This document shows, piece by piece, positions 6,625 to 16,987 of a stretch of 64,000 bases of DNA. The notes under the pieces are model-generated. The model ran no database searches. It was not told the DNA's origin and was given only the letters and a program-made list of their open reading frames with translations. Position 1 is the stretch's first letter. Each line of letters begins with the position of its first letter. The stretch is from CATQHD01 sp965243165 (lineage in GTDB: Bacteria; Actinomycetota; Acidimicrobiia; Spongiisociales; Spongiisociaceae): contig OZ251535.1 of assembly GCA_965243165.1 (NCBI GenBank), positions 2,418,001 to 2,482,000 on the forward strand, read 5' to 3'. A program made the translations under genes and the position numbers.

Positions 6625-9600
6625 ATGAGGATTGGGCTTTCGAAGTCTAGATTTCGGCGCGTCGGCGTTGCCCTGACCGCAGCGGCCCTTGCGTTCGGGG
6701 TTGCGCCCGCCCCCCCGTCGGCCGGCCAGGCCCCGCTGCCTTCCCCCACTCGGGTAGATCTGAGCGTCGACCTGAGTCCGGCCTCGGTCGCCGAGGGAGA
6801 CGCCGCCGCTTCGGTAACCGTCACTGCTTCCTTCCCCGCCGGCTCGGGCACCTTGTCCTCGAACGTCGACGTAACGGTGTCGGTGGGCAAATCCGGCGAT
6901 ACGGCCGCCTCCTCCGCCGACGGGTCCGGCGCCGACTACACCGCGGTCGCGGACTTCACCGTGACCATTGCCGCCGGGCAGTCCAGCGGTTCGGCCGCCT
7001 CCCCCTTCACCTTGACGGTCACCGACGACCAGATCCTGGAGGGCGACGAAACTCTGACCATCACCGGGACCACCGCCGCCGCCGGCATCAACTCGGTTAC
7101 CGACGCCGCCGTCACCATCGCCGACAACGACGGAACTGTCACCCTGACCCCTGACCTGCCCCGCGTGAGCGAAGCAGCCGGCGCCGTCAGCATGACCGTC
7201 ACCGCCGCCCTCCCGGCCGGGGTGAACGCCCCCGCCGGCGGCATCACCGTGTCGGTGACGATGGGAGATCCAGGAGACGCGGCCACCTCCTCCGCCGACG
7301 GGTCCGGCGCCGACTACACCGAGGCTTCTGTCCCCGACATACTGATCGCGGCGGGCGACAACAGCGGCAGCTCGGCCTCTTTCTTCTTGGAATTGACCAA
7401 CGACCTGCTCCCCGAAGGCGACGAAGCCATCACCGTCGCCGGCGCCGCGACCGACGCCAGGATCTCCTCGGTAGAACCGTCGTCGGTCACCATCGAAGAC
7501 AACGACAACGTGATCACTCTCTCCACTCCCGGCGTAACCGCCGGCGTCGGCGAGGGCAGCGGAACGACCGCGGTGTCGGTCACCGCCGGACTCCCCGACT
7601 CGGTGCAGGCCCCCGCCGGCGGCATCACCGTGTCGATAACCGTCTCCGACGGCACCGCCTCCTCCGCCGACTACAGCGCGACCGCGCCGGCATCGGGTGT
7701 CACGATCCAAGCCGGACAGACCGACGGTGACACGACTTCTTTCAACCTGACGATCACCGACGACACCGTTGCCGAAGGCGGCGAAACCATCGCCCTCACC
7801 GGGACCGCCTCCTCCTCGTCGGGAATCCCCTTCGCGGTCGACGAGGCCGCCCTAGCCATCGCCGACGACGACGACAACGTCGCTCTGAGCATCGATCTGA
7901 GCCCGGCCGAGGCGGCCGAGGGCACTTCGACGACCGTGGCGGTAACCGCCGCGCTGGATACCGGCAAGACGGCGGCGGCGGATGCGGAAGTTACGGTCTC
8001 GGTCGGCAAGGCCGGCGATACGGCCTCCTCCGCCGCCGACGGGGCCGGCGCCGACTACACCGCGGTGGACGACATAACGGTCACCATCGCCGCCGGGCAA
8101 TCGTCCGGTCAAGCGTCCTTCACGCTGGCGGCAACCGACGACGCCGTCGCCGAAGGCAGCGAAACCCTCACCGTAACCGGAACCGCCTTCGGGAAGCCGA
8201 CCAACGAAATCACCATCACCATCACCGACGGCGACGCCGCCCCGACAGCAATCGACCTGAGCGTTTCCCTCAGCAGCAACGCGGTCGAAGGAGGAATCAC
8301 CCCCATGGTGACGGTGGAAGCGGGCTTTCCCGACGGATCGCCGGGGTTGACCGAAGACGTGACCGTGTCGGTTACGGTCGGGAAATCAGGAGATACGGCC
8401 GTCTCGGGCACCGACTACACGACGCTCACCCCCATCGGAGGCTCCAACATCAGGATTCGGGCCGGGCAGACCAGCGGGTCCGCAACCCCCTTCGCTTTGG
8501 TCATCACCGACGACATCGACATCGAAGGGGACGAGACCATCACCATCACCGGGTCTACCGCCGCCTCCGGGATAACCGTCAACGAGGCCTCGATCACCAT
8601 CGCCGACAACGACAACGTAATCACCCTCACCCCCAGCGCCGCCTCGGTGGGCGAGGCGAGCGGGACCACCGGCATGACCGTCACCGCCGCCCTGCCGACC
8701 GGCGTAACCGCTCCGGCGGGCGGCCTCACCGTATCGGTGACGGTGGGCGACGCGGGCGATGATGCAACTTCTTCCGCGGACGGCGCCGGCGCCGACTACA
8801 CGGCGGTCACCGTCGCGGGCATCACGATCGCCTCCGGACAGAACAGCGCCGCTTCGGCCTCTTTCAACCTGACGATCACCAATGACGACCTAGCAGAAGG
8901 CAACCAAACTATCACCATCTCCGGCGCCGCCGCCGACCCCGTCGCGGTAGAGAGCGGTTCGGTGACCATCGACGACGACGACGATGCGGTCACCTTGAGC
9001 ATCGATCTGGATCCAGCCCAAGTAACCGAAGGCCCCCCCCCCCAGACGGTGGCGGTAACCGCTTCACTGGCTCAAGGGAAGACGGCTGCCGCAGACACGG
9101 CGGTAACGGTGAAGGTAGGCCAAACATCGGATACTGCGGCCGAAGAAACCGACTACACCACCGTAGAGGACCTGACCTTGACCATCCAAGCCGGGCAAGC
9201 CAACGCAACGGATTCCTTCACGATGGAAGCCGCCGACGACGGGGTAACCGAGGTGAACGAGACCCTGTCCATCATCGGGTCGGCCTTCGGAGCGGACACC
9301 AACCAGGTTTCGATCACCATCATCGACAACTCGGCGAACAGGATCAGGCTGAGCGTGAATCCGGAGAGGGTGGAAGAAGGCAGCGGGTCGTCTTCTATAA
9401 CGGTCACCGCCGCCTTTCCCGACGGAACGAGCGTTCCTGCCGGCGGCATCACCGTAACGGCGACGGTGGGCAAGGCGGGCGATTCGGCCTCCTCCTCCGC
9501 CGACGGCTCGGGAGCGGACTACACGGCGGCGGCCAGCTTCGAAATCCCGATCACAGCGGCGGACAACTCGAGTGGTTCCGGGAGTTTCACGTTGGCGGTG

Positions 9601-12600
9601 ACCAACGACGCCTTGGTCGAGGGGGATGAGACCTTGACCGTCACCGGCGCGGTCACCGCCGCCTATGTAACAGCAACAAACGCCGCCGGGATAACCGGAG
9701 TATCAGAAGCCGTCATCACCATCGTCGACGACGACAACGTGGTGACGCTGACGGTGAACCCGTCGAGCGTCGCCGAAGACGTATCCTCCCCGCCCGCTGT
9801 TTCGATCGAAGCGGCCCTGCCCGCCGGGGTAACCGCGCCCTCCGACATAACGGTGTCGGTAACGGTGGGCAAGACAGGCGACTCGGCCTCCTCCTCCGCC
9901 GACGGCTCGGGAGCGGACTACACGGCAGTGACGTCCGTCAGCGACCTTACGATCGCCTCGGGAACCAGCAGCGCCACCTCTTCCAGCGCCTTCACCTTGA
10001 CGCCCACCGACGACGACCTGGCCGAAGGCAACGAGACGATCACGATCACCGCCGCCGCGTCCGGCGCCGGGGCAGACCCGCCGGATTACACAGCGCCTGA
10101 CGCGGAACTGACCATCACCGATGCAACCGACAGCACCCTCACCTTGAGCGTCGACCCGGCAGGGGTGATCGAGGGCATCCAAGACGGGGCAAGTCGATCG
10201 CGCAACCGGTTGACAAGGTCGTCCCGAACCAATATCATCTACAGCTATGAAGCGGTAACCGCCGATGTCAGCCTGCCAAGCGGTGTAACGGCGGCCGACG
10301 ACACGATAATTATACTCAACACGTCCCCTAAAGACGGCGACACAGCAGTTTGGGAGGATGACTATATCACCGTTGTGAACACCAGTGCAGGATTGAGGAT
10401 CACTAGATGGATAGCGTTCATCTTCGAGGCAGGTGAGAGAAGCAAGACCGAATCGTTCTTGTTGATGGTTCAAGACGACTCTACTCATGAACCATCGGAG
10501 ATGTTCACGGTTGGAGTCGACTCGGAATTCAACAATCGTTTGCTGCCTGCATTAGCCAGTTTTCTGGGGATATCCGATGAGGTTGGAGACGATTCGGAGA
10601 TCAACCCCGGCTTCACGGGAACCGGGGTCGGGATTACCATCTCCGACAACGATTTGAATCCGGACGATTGCGACAGCGACGGCGCCTACATCGAGGACCC
10701 TTCCACCAATACGGAACTGGCCTCCGATTGCAAGGCGATGATCGAGGTCCGCAACCACTGGTACAGCGACTATCGGAACTACAACCTGACTGAGGGCAAT
10801 CCGATCAATACCTGGGGCTTGGGAGCGACCGTAAAACTAGAGGATTGGGACGGTGTAACGGTCAGCAGCTCCGGCCGGCGCGTCACCGCATTGGAGCTCC
10901 TGAACGGCAGGCTGACCGGCGCCAGCCCCTCCAGGATCTCGGCGTATCCCGGGTGGGAAGTCGACGGCGCCCTGCCCGCTGCGCTCGGACAGCTCTCCGC
11001 CCTCAAACATCTGTACCTCAACAACAATGGTTTCTCCGGCCCTATACCCGCCGAGCTCTGGGACCTCACCAATCTCGAAAGGCTGTATCTGAACGGGAAC
11101 ACCTTGGGATCGCTCCGGGCGGCCAGCGATGATCTGCCTGCCGAGGCGGAAGCGGACATGGCCGACCCAGTGGACGGCCACTCCATAGATCCGGAAATAT
11201 TTCCCCCAGGTGCGGTCGAGGAGCTGCCCCCCGCCCCGGATCCGGCCGGCGGCCGTCCCCCGAACACCCCGGCGCCGGACCCGCTGGAAGAAAACAGCTC
11301 CGTCGAGCTGATCCTCGGCGATCAGCCCTGGGACGACCCGCTCTCGACCGAAGCACGCCAAGCTGCTCCCGGCGGCGAAGTCCGCTCCCGAACGATCGCT
11401 CAGAGCCCGGTAGCCTTGACCGGGGATATCCCGGCGGAAATCGGCAACTTGACCAAGCTCAAATATCTGCGGCTGAGCGGCAACCGACCGCCGCGGGGCA
11501 CTACCAGCGGCCTGCGCGGAAGCATACCAGCCGAGATCGGAGATCTCACCCAGCTGATCTGGCTGGATCTAGGGAACAACCTTTTGTCAGGTTCACTTCC
11601 GAACGAGCTGGGCCGCCTGACCAAACTAGAACACCTATGGATCGGAGACAATTTTCTTTCCGGCGGTATCCCGAGCTCTCTAGGAAACCTCACCAAATTG
11701 ATAACGTTGTATCTCAACGACAATAATTTGTCGGGTTCTATCCCGTCTCAACTCGGTAACCTTGCCCCATCACAAGGGGGTTCCCTACAGTATTTATATA
11801 TTCACAACCCTCGGTTGCAAGGTGCGTTACCCGCCCCCCTCATGGATGTAGAATGGATTGATCTATTCAGTTACGATGATCCGTTGGGTTTGATCTCCTT
11901 CTATGAGTTCAACCGCCGCGAAGGAATAGCCAACCCCAACTGGCAGGTGTACGTTTGTGATGTGGGCGGGCAGGTCGATATCACACCGCAGGAAGCTGTC
12001 AATACATTGAACCAACTGATGACGCCATATTTCCGAAGCCTGTCCGGCGGTCTCTATGTTCCCTCCTTCAGCGTCGGCAACGCTCAACCAGTAGCTTCCG
12101 GTATAACTGCCACCCGTTCGACCTTGAACGCTGCTCAAGCAAATTGCCTGAACAAGATCAAGCCCGCCTTGCCGCTGAGCAGTACTCGTGAGGCTCGTAT
12201 TCAAAATGCCAAAATCAAGGTACTCATCATAAACAATTATGCTATAAACAATGGAGTGAATAGTCTTCGGTGGAGTTGGCATGATACTTATCCTCCTGCC
12301 GGCCTGATCGTCGATACCGCGGTCCATGTAGGCGGAAGAACTATAAAGGGTCTGGCGCGCTACAGCACCATAGCTCATGAAATGGGGCATGACATCCAAT
12401 GGCCCCATTCCTACAGCGGACGGTGGGTGCTGCTGAGCAACCAGGTTCTAGAGTACGACAACCGAATGGATTTGATGAGCGGACGTAGCACTTACGATCT
12501 GGATATAGGAACGATCGCTGTCAATTACTACGCAGCAGGTTGGATGGATCCATCCAAGGTGGCTGTACACGAGGGCGGTCAGAAAACCTATACGCTGAGT

Positions 12601-14151
12601 CCGGTTGGCGCAGGGGGCATCGAAATGCTGGCCATACCTATCGATCAGGGGCCAGGAGTCTACTACACGCTGGGAGTAAGAGTAAGGGAAGGTTTGGACG
12701 GGACGGTTCCGCAAGAAGGTGTTGAAATATACAGGGTAGATCAACGTGAGTACAGGTGTGATGTTTCGATCCTTGGAACTTGCACGGGCGCCAGCCGCAG
12801 GACGCAGCAATTGAAGCTGTGCCAAGAGTCGAGCGACCCCAATCTGTGTAGGTTACTGGGGCCTTACTACATCGAGCATGTTTTCGACGAAGCGGACGGC
12901 GCCGTCAATCTCGCGGTAGGGGCCGCCGACCGGGTCGAGGTGGAGGTGGTCGGACGGCAGGGCAACCGCTTCACGGTGAGGGTGGGCAGGCTTCCGTTCA
13001 CCCCTGTCACCGTCCGGCAGCTGCTGGGATACCCGGACCGGATCGACCTGAGCGTCAACTCCTCCAGCGTCCGCGAAGGGGGCGGCGCGGCGCGGGTAAC
13101 CGTTACGGCTTCGTTCCCGTCCGGCTCTCGAGCGCCGAAGTTCGACACGAGGGTGCGGGTGTCGGTCGGCCGGGCGGGCGATTCGGCGCGGGAAGGCGCC
13201 GACTACAGGACCGTAGATGACTTCACGGTAACCATCCCGGCCGGAAACACCAGCGGCTCAGGGGCATTCGACCTGCGGGTCACCGACGACGCATCGGTGG
13301 AAAGCACCGAATCTCTGACGGTTTCGGGCTCGTCCCCGGGGTTGACGATTTCCGGCAGCAGGGTCATACGGATAACCGACAACGACCGCGAGGTTTCCGG
13401 AGGAGGAAACCCTGGCGGCAACGGGGGTTCCGGAGGAGGAGGAAGCCCCCCCGCCGGAGGGGGAAGCGGAGGAGGCGGCTCCGGCGGGGGCGGAGGAGGC
13501 GGAGGGGGAGGTTCCGGCGGCCCGGCCGCGCCGCCGCCCGCCCCGGCCGCGCCGCCGACCCCAACCCACATCGGGCGCTTCAGCGACGAAGACACCAGCG
13601 TCCATCAGACCAACATCGAAACCATCGCCTCTTGGGGCATCACCGTCGGCTGCGACTCCGCCGACCTCACCCTCTTCTGCCCGGGCCAAACCATCACCCG
13701 CCGCCAGATGGCGGCCTTCCTCTACCGGGCGGTCAGCCGCTGGAGCACCCCCGCCCCCGCAACGGGAGTGGAACTCACAGACGTAGCGGCAGACCCCGAA
13801 TTCGACCGATACATCGACTGGGCGGTCGCCAACGAAGTCATGGCCGCCCCCGAAGGAACCTTCAACCCCCGCGGGGTGGTCACCCGGGCCGACATGGCGC
13901 AGATGCTCGCCGCCGCCTTCCCCTACCTGAGCGAGGTTGCGGGAACCGCCGGCCGGTTCGCCGACACGGAAGACCTGGACCCCCCGGTGGTCCTGGCCGT
14001 CCAGATACTCTCTCGAAGCGGGGTGACCAAAGGCTGCTCCACCGAGCCCTCGAACTACTGCCCCGACCGTCCTGTGACCCGCGCCCAGATGGCGTCCTTC
14101 TTCGTCCGGGCTGTCAACGCCCGCCCCGCCCAACCGCCCGCCGCCTCCTGA
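6625..14151 (+). CDS. Giant exported Calx-beta / LRR / metallopeptidase / SLH surface protein
   Basis: 2508 residues from ATG 6625, which has GGAGCAGGA 5 nt upstream; an in-frame ATG at 6598 lacks any ribosome binding site. Order: signal peptide (basic start, Ala/Leu core, about 1-35); about ten Calx-beta-like units beginning near 44, 172, 297, 419, 544, 666, 789, 907, 1039 and 1173, each with an acidic loop such as DDxxxEGxE and ITDND; leucine-rich repeats of the IPAEIGNLTxLxxLxL type at about 1435-1745, split by a Pro/Glu-rich insert; a metallopeptidase-like region with HEMGHDIQWPH (H1918, E1919, H1922, H1928) and a following MSGR turn; one more Calx-beta at 2137; a poly-Gly/Pro linker; three SLH domains (about 2315-2500). 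It is likely anchored to the cell wall by SLH, with Ca-stiffened repeats as a stalk. Substrate unknown. Base composition of the LRR/peptidase part (10.2-12.9 kb) is less GC-rich than the Calx part, suggesting separate origins. Confidence 0.87.
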   Translation: MRIGLSKSRFRRVGVALTAAALAFGVAPAPPSAGQAPLPSPTRVDLSVDLSPASVAEGDAAASVTVTASFPAGSGTLSSNVDVTVSVGKSGDTAASSADGSGADYTAVADFTVTIAAGQSSGSAASPFTLTVTDDQILEGDETLTITGTTAAAGINSVTDAAVTIADNDGTVTLTPDLPRVSEAAGAVSMTVTAALPAGVNAPAGGITVSVTMGDPGDAATSSADGSGADYTEASVPDILIAAGDNSGSSASFFLELTNDLLPEGDEAITVAGAATDARISSVEPSSVTIEDNDNVITLSTPGVTAGVGEGSGTTAVSVTAGLPDSVQAPAGGITVSITVSDGTASSADYSATAPASGVTIQAGQTDGDTTSFNLTITDDTVAEGGETIALTGTASSSSGIPFAVDEAALAIADDDDNVALSIDLSPAEAAEGTSTTVAVTAALDTGKTAAADAEVTVSVGKAGDTASSAADGAGADYTAVDDITVTIAAGQSSGQASFTLAATDDAVAEGSETLTVTGTAFGKPTNEITITITDGDAAPTAIDLSVSLSSNAVEGGITPMVTVEAGFPDGSPGLTEDVTVSVTVGKSGDTAVSGTDYTTLTPIGGSNIRIRAGQTSGSATPFALVITDDIDIEGDETITITGSTAASGITVNEASITIADNDNVITLTPSAASVGEASGTTGMTVTAALPTGVTAPAGGLTVSVTVGDAGDDATSSADGAGADYTAVTVAGITIASGQNSAASASFNLTITNDDLAEGNQTITISGAAADPVAVESGSVTIDDDDDAVTLSIDLDPAQVTEGPPPQTVAVTASLAQGKTAAADTAVTVKVGQTSDTAAEETDYTTVEDLTLTIQAGQANATDSFTMEAADDGVTEVNETLSIIGSAFGADTNQVSITIIDNSANRIRLSVNPERVEEGSGSSSITVTAAFPDGTSVPAGGITVTATVGKAGDSASSSADGSGADYTAAASFEIPITAADNSSGSGSFTLAVTNDALVEGDETLTVTGAVTAAYVTATNAAGITGVSEAVITIVDDDNVVTLTVNPSSVAEDVSSPPAVSIEAALPAGVTAPSDITVSVTVGKTGDSASSSADGSGADYTAVTSVSDLTIASGTSSATSSSAFTLTPTDDDLAEGNETITITAAASGAGADPPDYTAPDAELTITDATDSTLTLSVDPAGVIEGIQDGASRSRNRLTRSSRTNIIYSYEAVTADVSLPSGVTAADDTIIILNTSPKDGDTAVWEDDYITVVNTSAGLRITRWIAFIFEAGERSKTESFLLMVQDDSTHEPSEMFTVGVDSEFNNRLLPALASFLGISDEVGDDSEINPGFTGTGVGITISDNDLNPDDCDSDGAYIEDPSTNTELASDCKAMIEVRNHWYSDYRNYNLTEGNPINTWGLGATVKLEDWDGVTVSSSGRRVTALELLNGRLTGASPSRISAYPGWEVDGALPAALGQLSALKHLYLNNNGFSGPIPAELWDLTNLERLYLNGNTLGSLRAASDDLPAEAEADMADPVDGHSIDPEIFPPGAVEELPPAPDPAGGRPPNTPAPDPLEENSSVELILGDQPWDDPLSTEARQAAPGGEVRSRTIAQSPVALTGDIPAEIGNLTKLKYLRLSGNRPPRGTTSGLRGSIPAEIGDLTQLIWLDLGNNLLSGSLPNELGRLTKLEHLWIGDNFLSGGIPSSLGNLTKLITLYLNDNNLSGSIPSQLGNLAPSQGGSLQYLYIHNPRLQGALPAPLMDVEWIDLFSYDDPLGLISFYEFNRREGIANPNWQVYVCDVGGQVDITPQEAVNTLNQLMTPYFRSLSGGLYVPSFSVGNAQPVASGITATRSTLNAAQANCLNKIKPALPLSSTREARIQNAKIKVLIINNYAINNGVNSLRWSWHDTYPPAGLIVDTAVHVGGRTIKGLARYSTIAHEMGHDIQWPHSYSGRWVLLSNQVLEYDNRMDLMSGRSTYDLDIGTIAVNYYAAGWMDPSKVAVHEGGQKTYTLSPVGAGGIEMLAIPIDQGPGVYYTLGVRVREGLDGTVPQEGVEIYRVDQREYRCDVSILGTCTGASRRTQQLKLCQESSDPNLCRLLGPYYIEHVFDEADGAVNLAVGAADRVEVEVVGRQGNRFTVRVGRLPFTPVTVRQLLGYPDRIDLSVNSSSVREGGGAARVTVTASFPSGSRAPKFDTRVRVSVGRAGDSAREGADYRTVDDFTVTIPAGNTSGSGAFDLRVTDDASVESTESLTVSGSSPGLTISGSRVIRITDNDREVSGGGNPGGNGGSGGGGSPPAGGGSGGGGSGGGGGGGGGGSGGPAAPPPAPAAPPTPTHIGRFSDEDTSVHQTNIETIASWGITVGCDSADLTLFCPGQTITRRQMAAFLYRAVSRWSTPAPATGVELTDVAADPEFDRYIDWAVANEVMAAPEGTFNPRGVVTRADMAQMLAAAFPYLSEVAGTAGRFADTEDLDPPVVLAVQILSRSGVTKGCSTEPSNYCPDRPVTRAQMASFFVRAVNARPAQPPAAS

Positions 14152-14198
14152 GACCGGCGCGGCCGCCCCACCCCGATAATTCACGAAAGGACAGGGGG

Positions 14199-14204
14199 TA
14201 GCCT
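14199..14204 (+). promoter_or_regulatory. -10-like TAGCCT box, probable leaderless start
   Basis: TAGCCT followed by 6 nt and the ATG at 14211, identical in box and spacing to 4459-4464. No ribosome binding site. Confidence 0.5.
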
Positions 14205-14210
14205 GGGCGT

Positions 14211-15194
14211 ATGGGATACGACTTGGCCTCCCTGGGGGAAACGATGCTCCGCCTGTGGGTGCCCGCCGGAGAACGGCTGGAAGACGCCGCTCATTACCGG
14301 GTGGGGTTGGGGGGCGCCGAAGGCAACACCGCCGCGGCCGCCGCCCGCAGCGGGCTGTCCGCGGCTTGGATCTCCCGCCTGCCGGACAATCCGCTGGGCA
14401 GGAGGGCGGCCCGTTTCCTGGCCGGGCAAGGAGTGGACGTCTCGCACGTGGTGTGGGATTCGGAGCGGCGGATGGGGGTGTACTTCCTGGAGCTGAGCGA
14501 AGGGGTGCGCCCGGTGTCGGTGCTCTACGACCGGGCGGGGTCGGCCGCCGCCGCCCTGTCCCCCGAAGACGTCGACTGGGGGGTGGTGGAGCAGGCCAAG
14601 GCAGTCCATCTCACCGGCATCACCCTGGGCGTTTCCGAGTCGGCCCGCCGGACGGCGCTGGAAGCCGCCGAGCGGGCGCAGCGGGCCGGGGCGGCGGTGG
14701 TGGTGGACGTCAACTACCGAAGCCGCCTGTGGCCGCCGGAAGAGGCCGCCCCCGCCGTTCTGGAGCTGTGCCGCCGGGCGGAGGCGGTGATAACCACCCG
14801 CGAGGACGCCCGCGATCTGTTCGGAATCGACGGGGAAGCACCGGAAACAGCGGCGGAGATGCGGGCGCTGACCGGCGCCGAAGCGGTGATCGCCACCGAC
14901 GGAGCGGCCGGCGCCGCCTGGGAGGGCGGAGCGGCTTACGGGCGGGGGAAACGGAGCGGATACCCGGCCCCCGTGCTGGACCGGGTCGGCGCCGGAGACG
15001 CCTTTGCGGCCGGGGTGATCATCGGCCTGGTCCGAACCGGCGGCCGAGCCGGCCTCGCCGCCGGCGTAGAGCGGGGCCTGGCCATGGCCGCCGCCAAACT
15101 GGGCGTCCTGGGCGACTGCCTGACCGCCTCCCCCCAAGAAATCGAACAAATCCTCGCCTCCGGCCGCCGCCCCGACCGCGAAGTAAACCGATAG
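14211..15194 (+). CDS. PfkB-family sugar kinase (2-keto-3-deoxygluconate kinase-like)
   Basis: A 327-residue ribokinase-fold protein. Seen: the N-terminal GLGGAEGNTAAAAARSG substrate-side motif near residue 32 and the C-terminal DRVGAGDAF anion-hole motif with GAGD at 260-263 and catalytic D263. The first third (LGETMLRLWVP, then AHYRVGLGGAEGN) most resembles 2-dehydro-3-deoxygluconate kinases, which phosphorylate KDG with ATP in hexuronate and sugar-acid breakdown. No aldolase is adjacent, so the substrate is uncertain. Likely leaderless. Convergent with the methyltransferase gene, 20-bp gap. Confidence 0.85.
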   Translation: MGYDLASLGETMLRLWVPAGERLEDAAHYRVGLGGAEGNTAAAAARSGLSAAWISRLPDNPLGRRAARFLAGQGVDVSHVVWDSERRMGVYFLELSEGVRPVSVLYDRAGSAAAALSPEDVDWGVVEQAKAVHLTGITLGVSESARRTALEAAERAQRAGAAVVVDVNYRSRLWPPEEAAPAVLELCRRAEAVITTREDARDLFGIDGEAPETAAEMRALTGAEAVIATDGAAGAAWEGGAAYGRGKRSGYPAPVLDRVGAGDAFAAGVIIGLVRTGGRAGLAAGVERGLAMAAAKLGVLGDCLTASPQEIEQILASGRRPDREVNR

Positions 15195-15214
15195 GCGGTC
15201 ACGGTCGGCAACGG

Positions 15215-16987
15215 TTATATCAGGTCTTGCTCCTCCATCTTCATCTCCGCATAGCGGCGGGCATGCAGATCAACGGCCGCCCGATGCATTCTGCCCAGGT
15301 CCGGCAGGTCAGAAGGGCTGTCCACCAACAGCTGGCCTTGCTCGATGATCTCTTCCCGAAGTTGCCGGAGTGTGATAGGACGACGGCCTTTCTGTCCATT
15401 GCAACGGGCGCAGAGCGGGGCCCGGTTGGTGATGTATTCGGAACCCCCGGCGCCCTTGGGGTCAATGTGGTCCAAATGAAAATTGTCCGCCGTCGGCACG
15501 ATCTCCCCGTTGGGCCGGCGAACCGCGTATCCGCAGCACCAAGCCGTCCATCCCGACTCTGCCAACAGCAACTCCAGCATCTCCCGCCGCTTGAACATCT
15601 GCCCTCCGTACTCCGGTTCCTCCAGCTCCAGAGGTGGAGAAGGAGGCTCGGGGTCGCGGTCGGTGCGTTCTGGCAACTGGTTGGGGCCCAGAATGGTGAC
15701 CGCAGCGTCCGCCAACAGCGCCGTCTGCGACATCTCCCCCAGTTCGATCAACACCGGACCGCCGTCCACCGAATAGCGGAACTTGTTGAACTGCCGTTTC
15801 ACTATCGTCATGGCCCGCGGTGAAATATCGCATGCGATCCACTGCCGGCCCAAACCTTCGGCGGCCACAGGCACGTAGGCGCATCCGGCGAAAGGGTCCA
15901 ACACCACATCCCCTGGCCGGGAGGAGGCTTGGATGATCCGTTCTGCGAGGGCAACCGGCTTCTGGGTGGGATAGCCGGTGCGTTCCCGACTGCTGGTGAG
16001 ATTGGGAATGTCAGCCCACATGGTAGTCAAAGGCTGGCCTTTATACTCATCGGCATAGGACTTACGCAACGGCCGCTTTCCCTCCCGCCAGATGATCTCT
16101 CCGCGGGCATCCATTTCTGCCAACCGGTCGCGGCTTACCCGCCACCCAGAAGGATGAGGGTTCGTCACGCCCTTGTAGGTATAGCATAGATTGGGCCGCG
16201 CCCCCATACTGGGTTGGCTGAACAAAGGAACCCGGGTGTGGTATCTGCGGCCGGTGCCTTCCTCCATCAACGGGAACCTCTCCTCCAATTCCGTCTCTGA
16301 CAAGGCCCGATAGCCGCCGGTCATCCTCACAGCCGGCGTTTTGGCGTAGAATAGGATGGTGTCGGTGTCCGCGCCGAAAGTCTTGCGGGGGTGCTGACTG
16401 CCCTTGGCCCGGCCCCCGGCCCGCTGCCAAATGATCTCCCCCCGCATGTTGTCCCTGCCGAACACCGCATCGAGCAACATGCGCAAGTAGGAGTTGGCCG
16501 TGTAATCGCAATGCAGGTAAATGGAGCCCGTCGGTTTCAGCACGCGGTGCATCTCCATCAAGCGCACTGCCATATAGGACAGGTAGGCGGCCAATCCATC
16601 GGAGTGAACGATCCGAGTGGTGTTGATCAGCGCCGCTATCGGCGAATGAGACTGTTCCAGTTGTTCGGCGAACTTAACATGCACGTCCTGCCAGGTCCAA
16701 ATATCGTCGTAGGACGCCTGTCCATCCTTCTCCGGCCATTCGATATCCGCCCGGCGGGCTGTACGGCGATCAGTTACACCCCATTCGGCTATCTGTTCCA
16801 GCTCTTGGGAACGTTCCTCGGATCTCAACTCCGGTTTCAATTTGCCGGAGACGAAGGTGCGGCCCTTCCCGAACGGCGGGTCGGTTACGATCAGATCGAT
16901 GGTCTCGTTGTCCATAGACCTCAGCAGATTGATGTTGTCGGCAATGAACAGATGCCGATTGTGTGGATGCTCTAGCCGGTCGTTCAT
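15215..16987 (-). CDS. DNA methyltransferase (DPPF type) fused to HNH domain
   Basis: 590 residues. The N-terminal two thirds is a site-specific DNA amino-methyltransferase of the beta arrangement: catalytic motif DPPFG at 36-40 first, SAM-binding DPFAG near 362 after it. DPPF suggests N6-adenine methylation. The C-terminus (about 480-560) is HNH-like: WCCGY, then HLDHIDPKG, then a CARCNGQKG zinc-type knuckle. The two activities in one chain would amount to a compact restriction-modification or modification-guided nuclease. No separate restriction subunit or specificity subunit is adjacent. ATG 16987 has GGAGAC upstream. Alternatively the HNH part acts only as a DNA-binding zinc module. Confidence 0.85.
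   Translation of the reverse strand: MNDRLEHPHNRHLFIADNINLLRSMDNETIDLIVTDPPFGKGRTFVSGKLKPELRSEERSQELEQIAEWGVTDRRTARRADIEWPEKDGQASYDDIWTWQDVHVKFAEQLEQSHSPIAALINTTRIVHSDGLAAYLSYMAVRLMEMHRVLKPTGSIYLHCDYTANSYLRMLLDAVFGRDNMRGEIIWQRAGGRAKGSQHPRKTFGADTDTILFYAKTPAVRMTGGYRALSETELEERFPLMEEGTGRRYHTRVPLFSQPSMGARPNLCYTYKGVTNPHPSGWRVSRDRLAEMDARGEIIWREGKRPLRKSYADEYKGQPLTTMWADIPNLTSSRERTGYPTQKPVALAERIIQASSRPGDVVLDPFAGCAYVPVAAEGLGRQWIACDISPRAMTIVKRQFNKFRYSVDGGPVLIELGEMSQTALLADAAVTILGPNQLPERTDRDPEPPSPPLELEEPEYGGQMFKRREMLELLLAESGWTAWCCGYAVRRPNGEIVPTADNFHLDHIDPKGAGGSEYITNRAPLCARCNGQKGRRPITLRQLREEIIEQGQLLVDSPSDLPDLGRMHRAAVDLHARRYAEMKMEEQDLI

Noticed and set aside
6601..7710. Long antisense open frames under the Calx-beta repeats
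   Set aside because: They arise because repetitive GC-rich codons avoid stops on the other strand; Gly/Arg/Asp-rich, no motifs, no ribosome binding sites.
13399..13545. Simple poly-Gly tract as a frameshift or assembly artefact
   Set aside because: The frame continues into three intact SLH domains and poly-Gly/Pro linkers before SLH are common.
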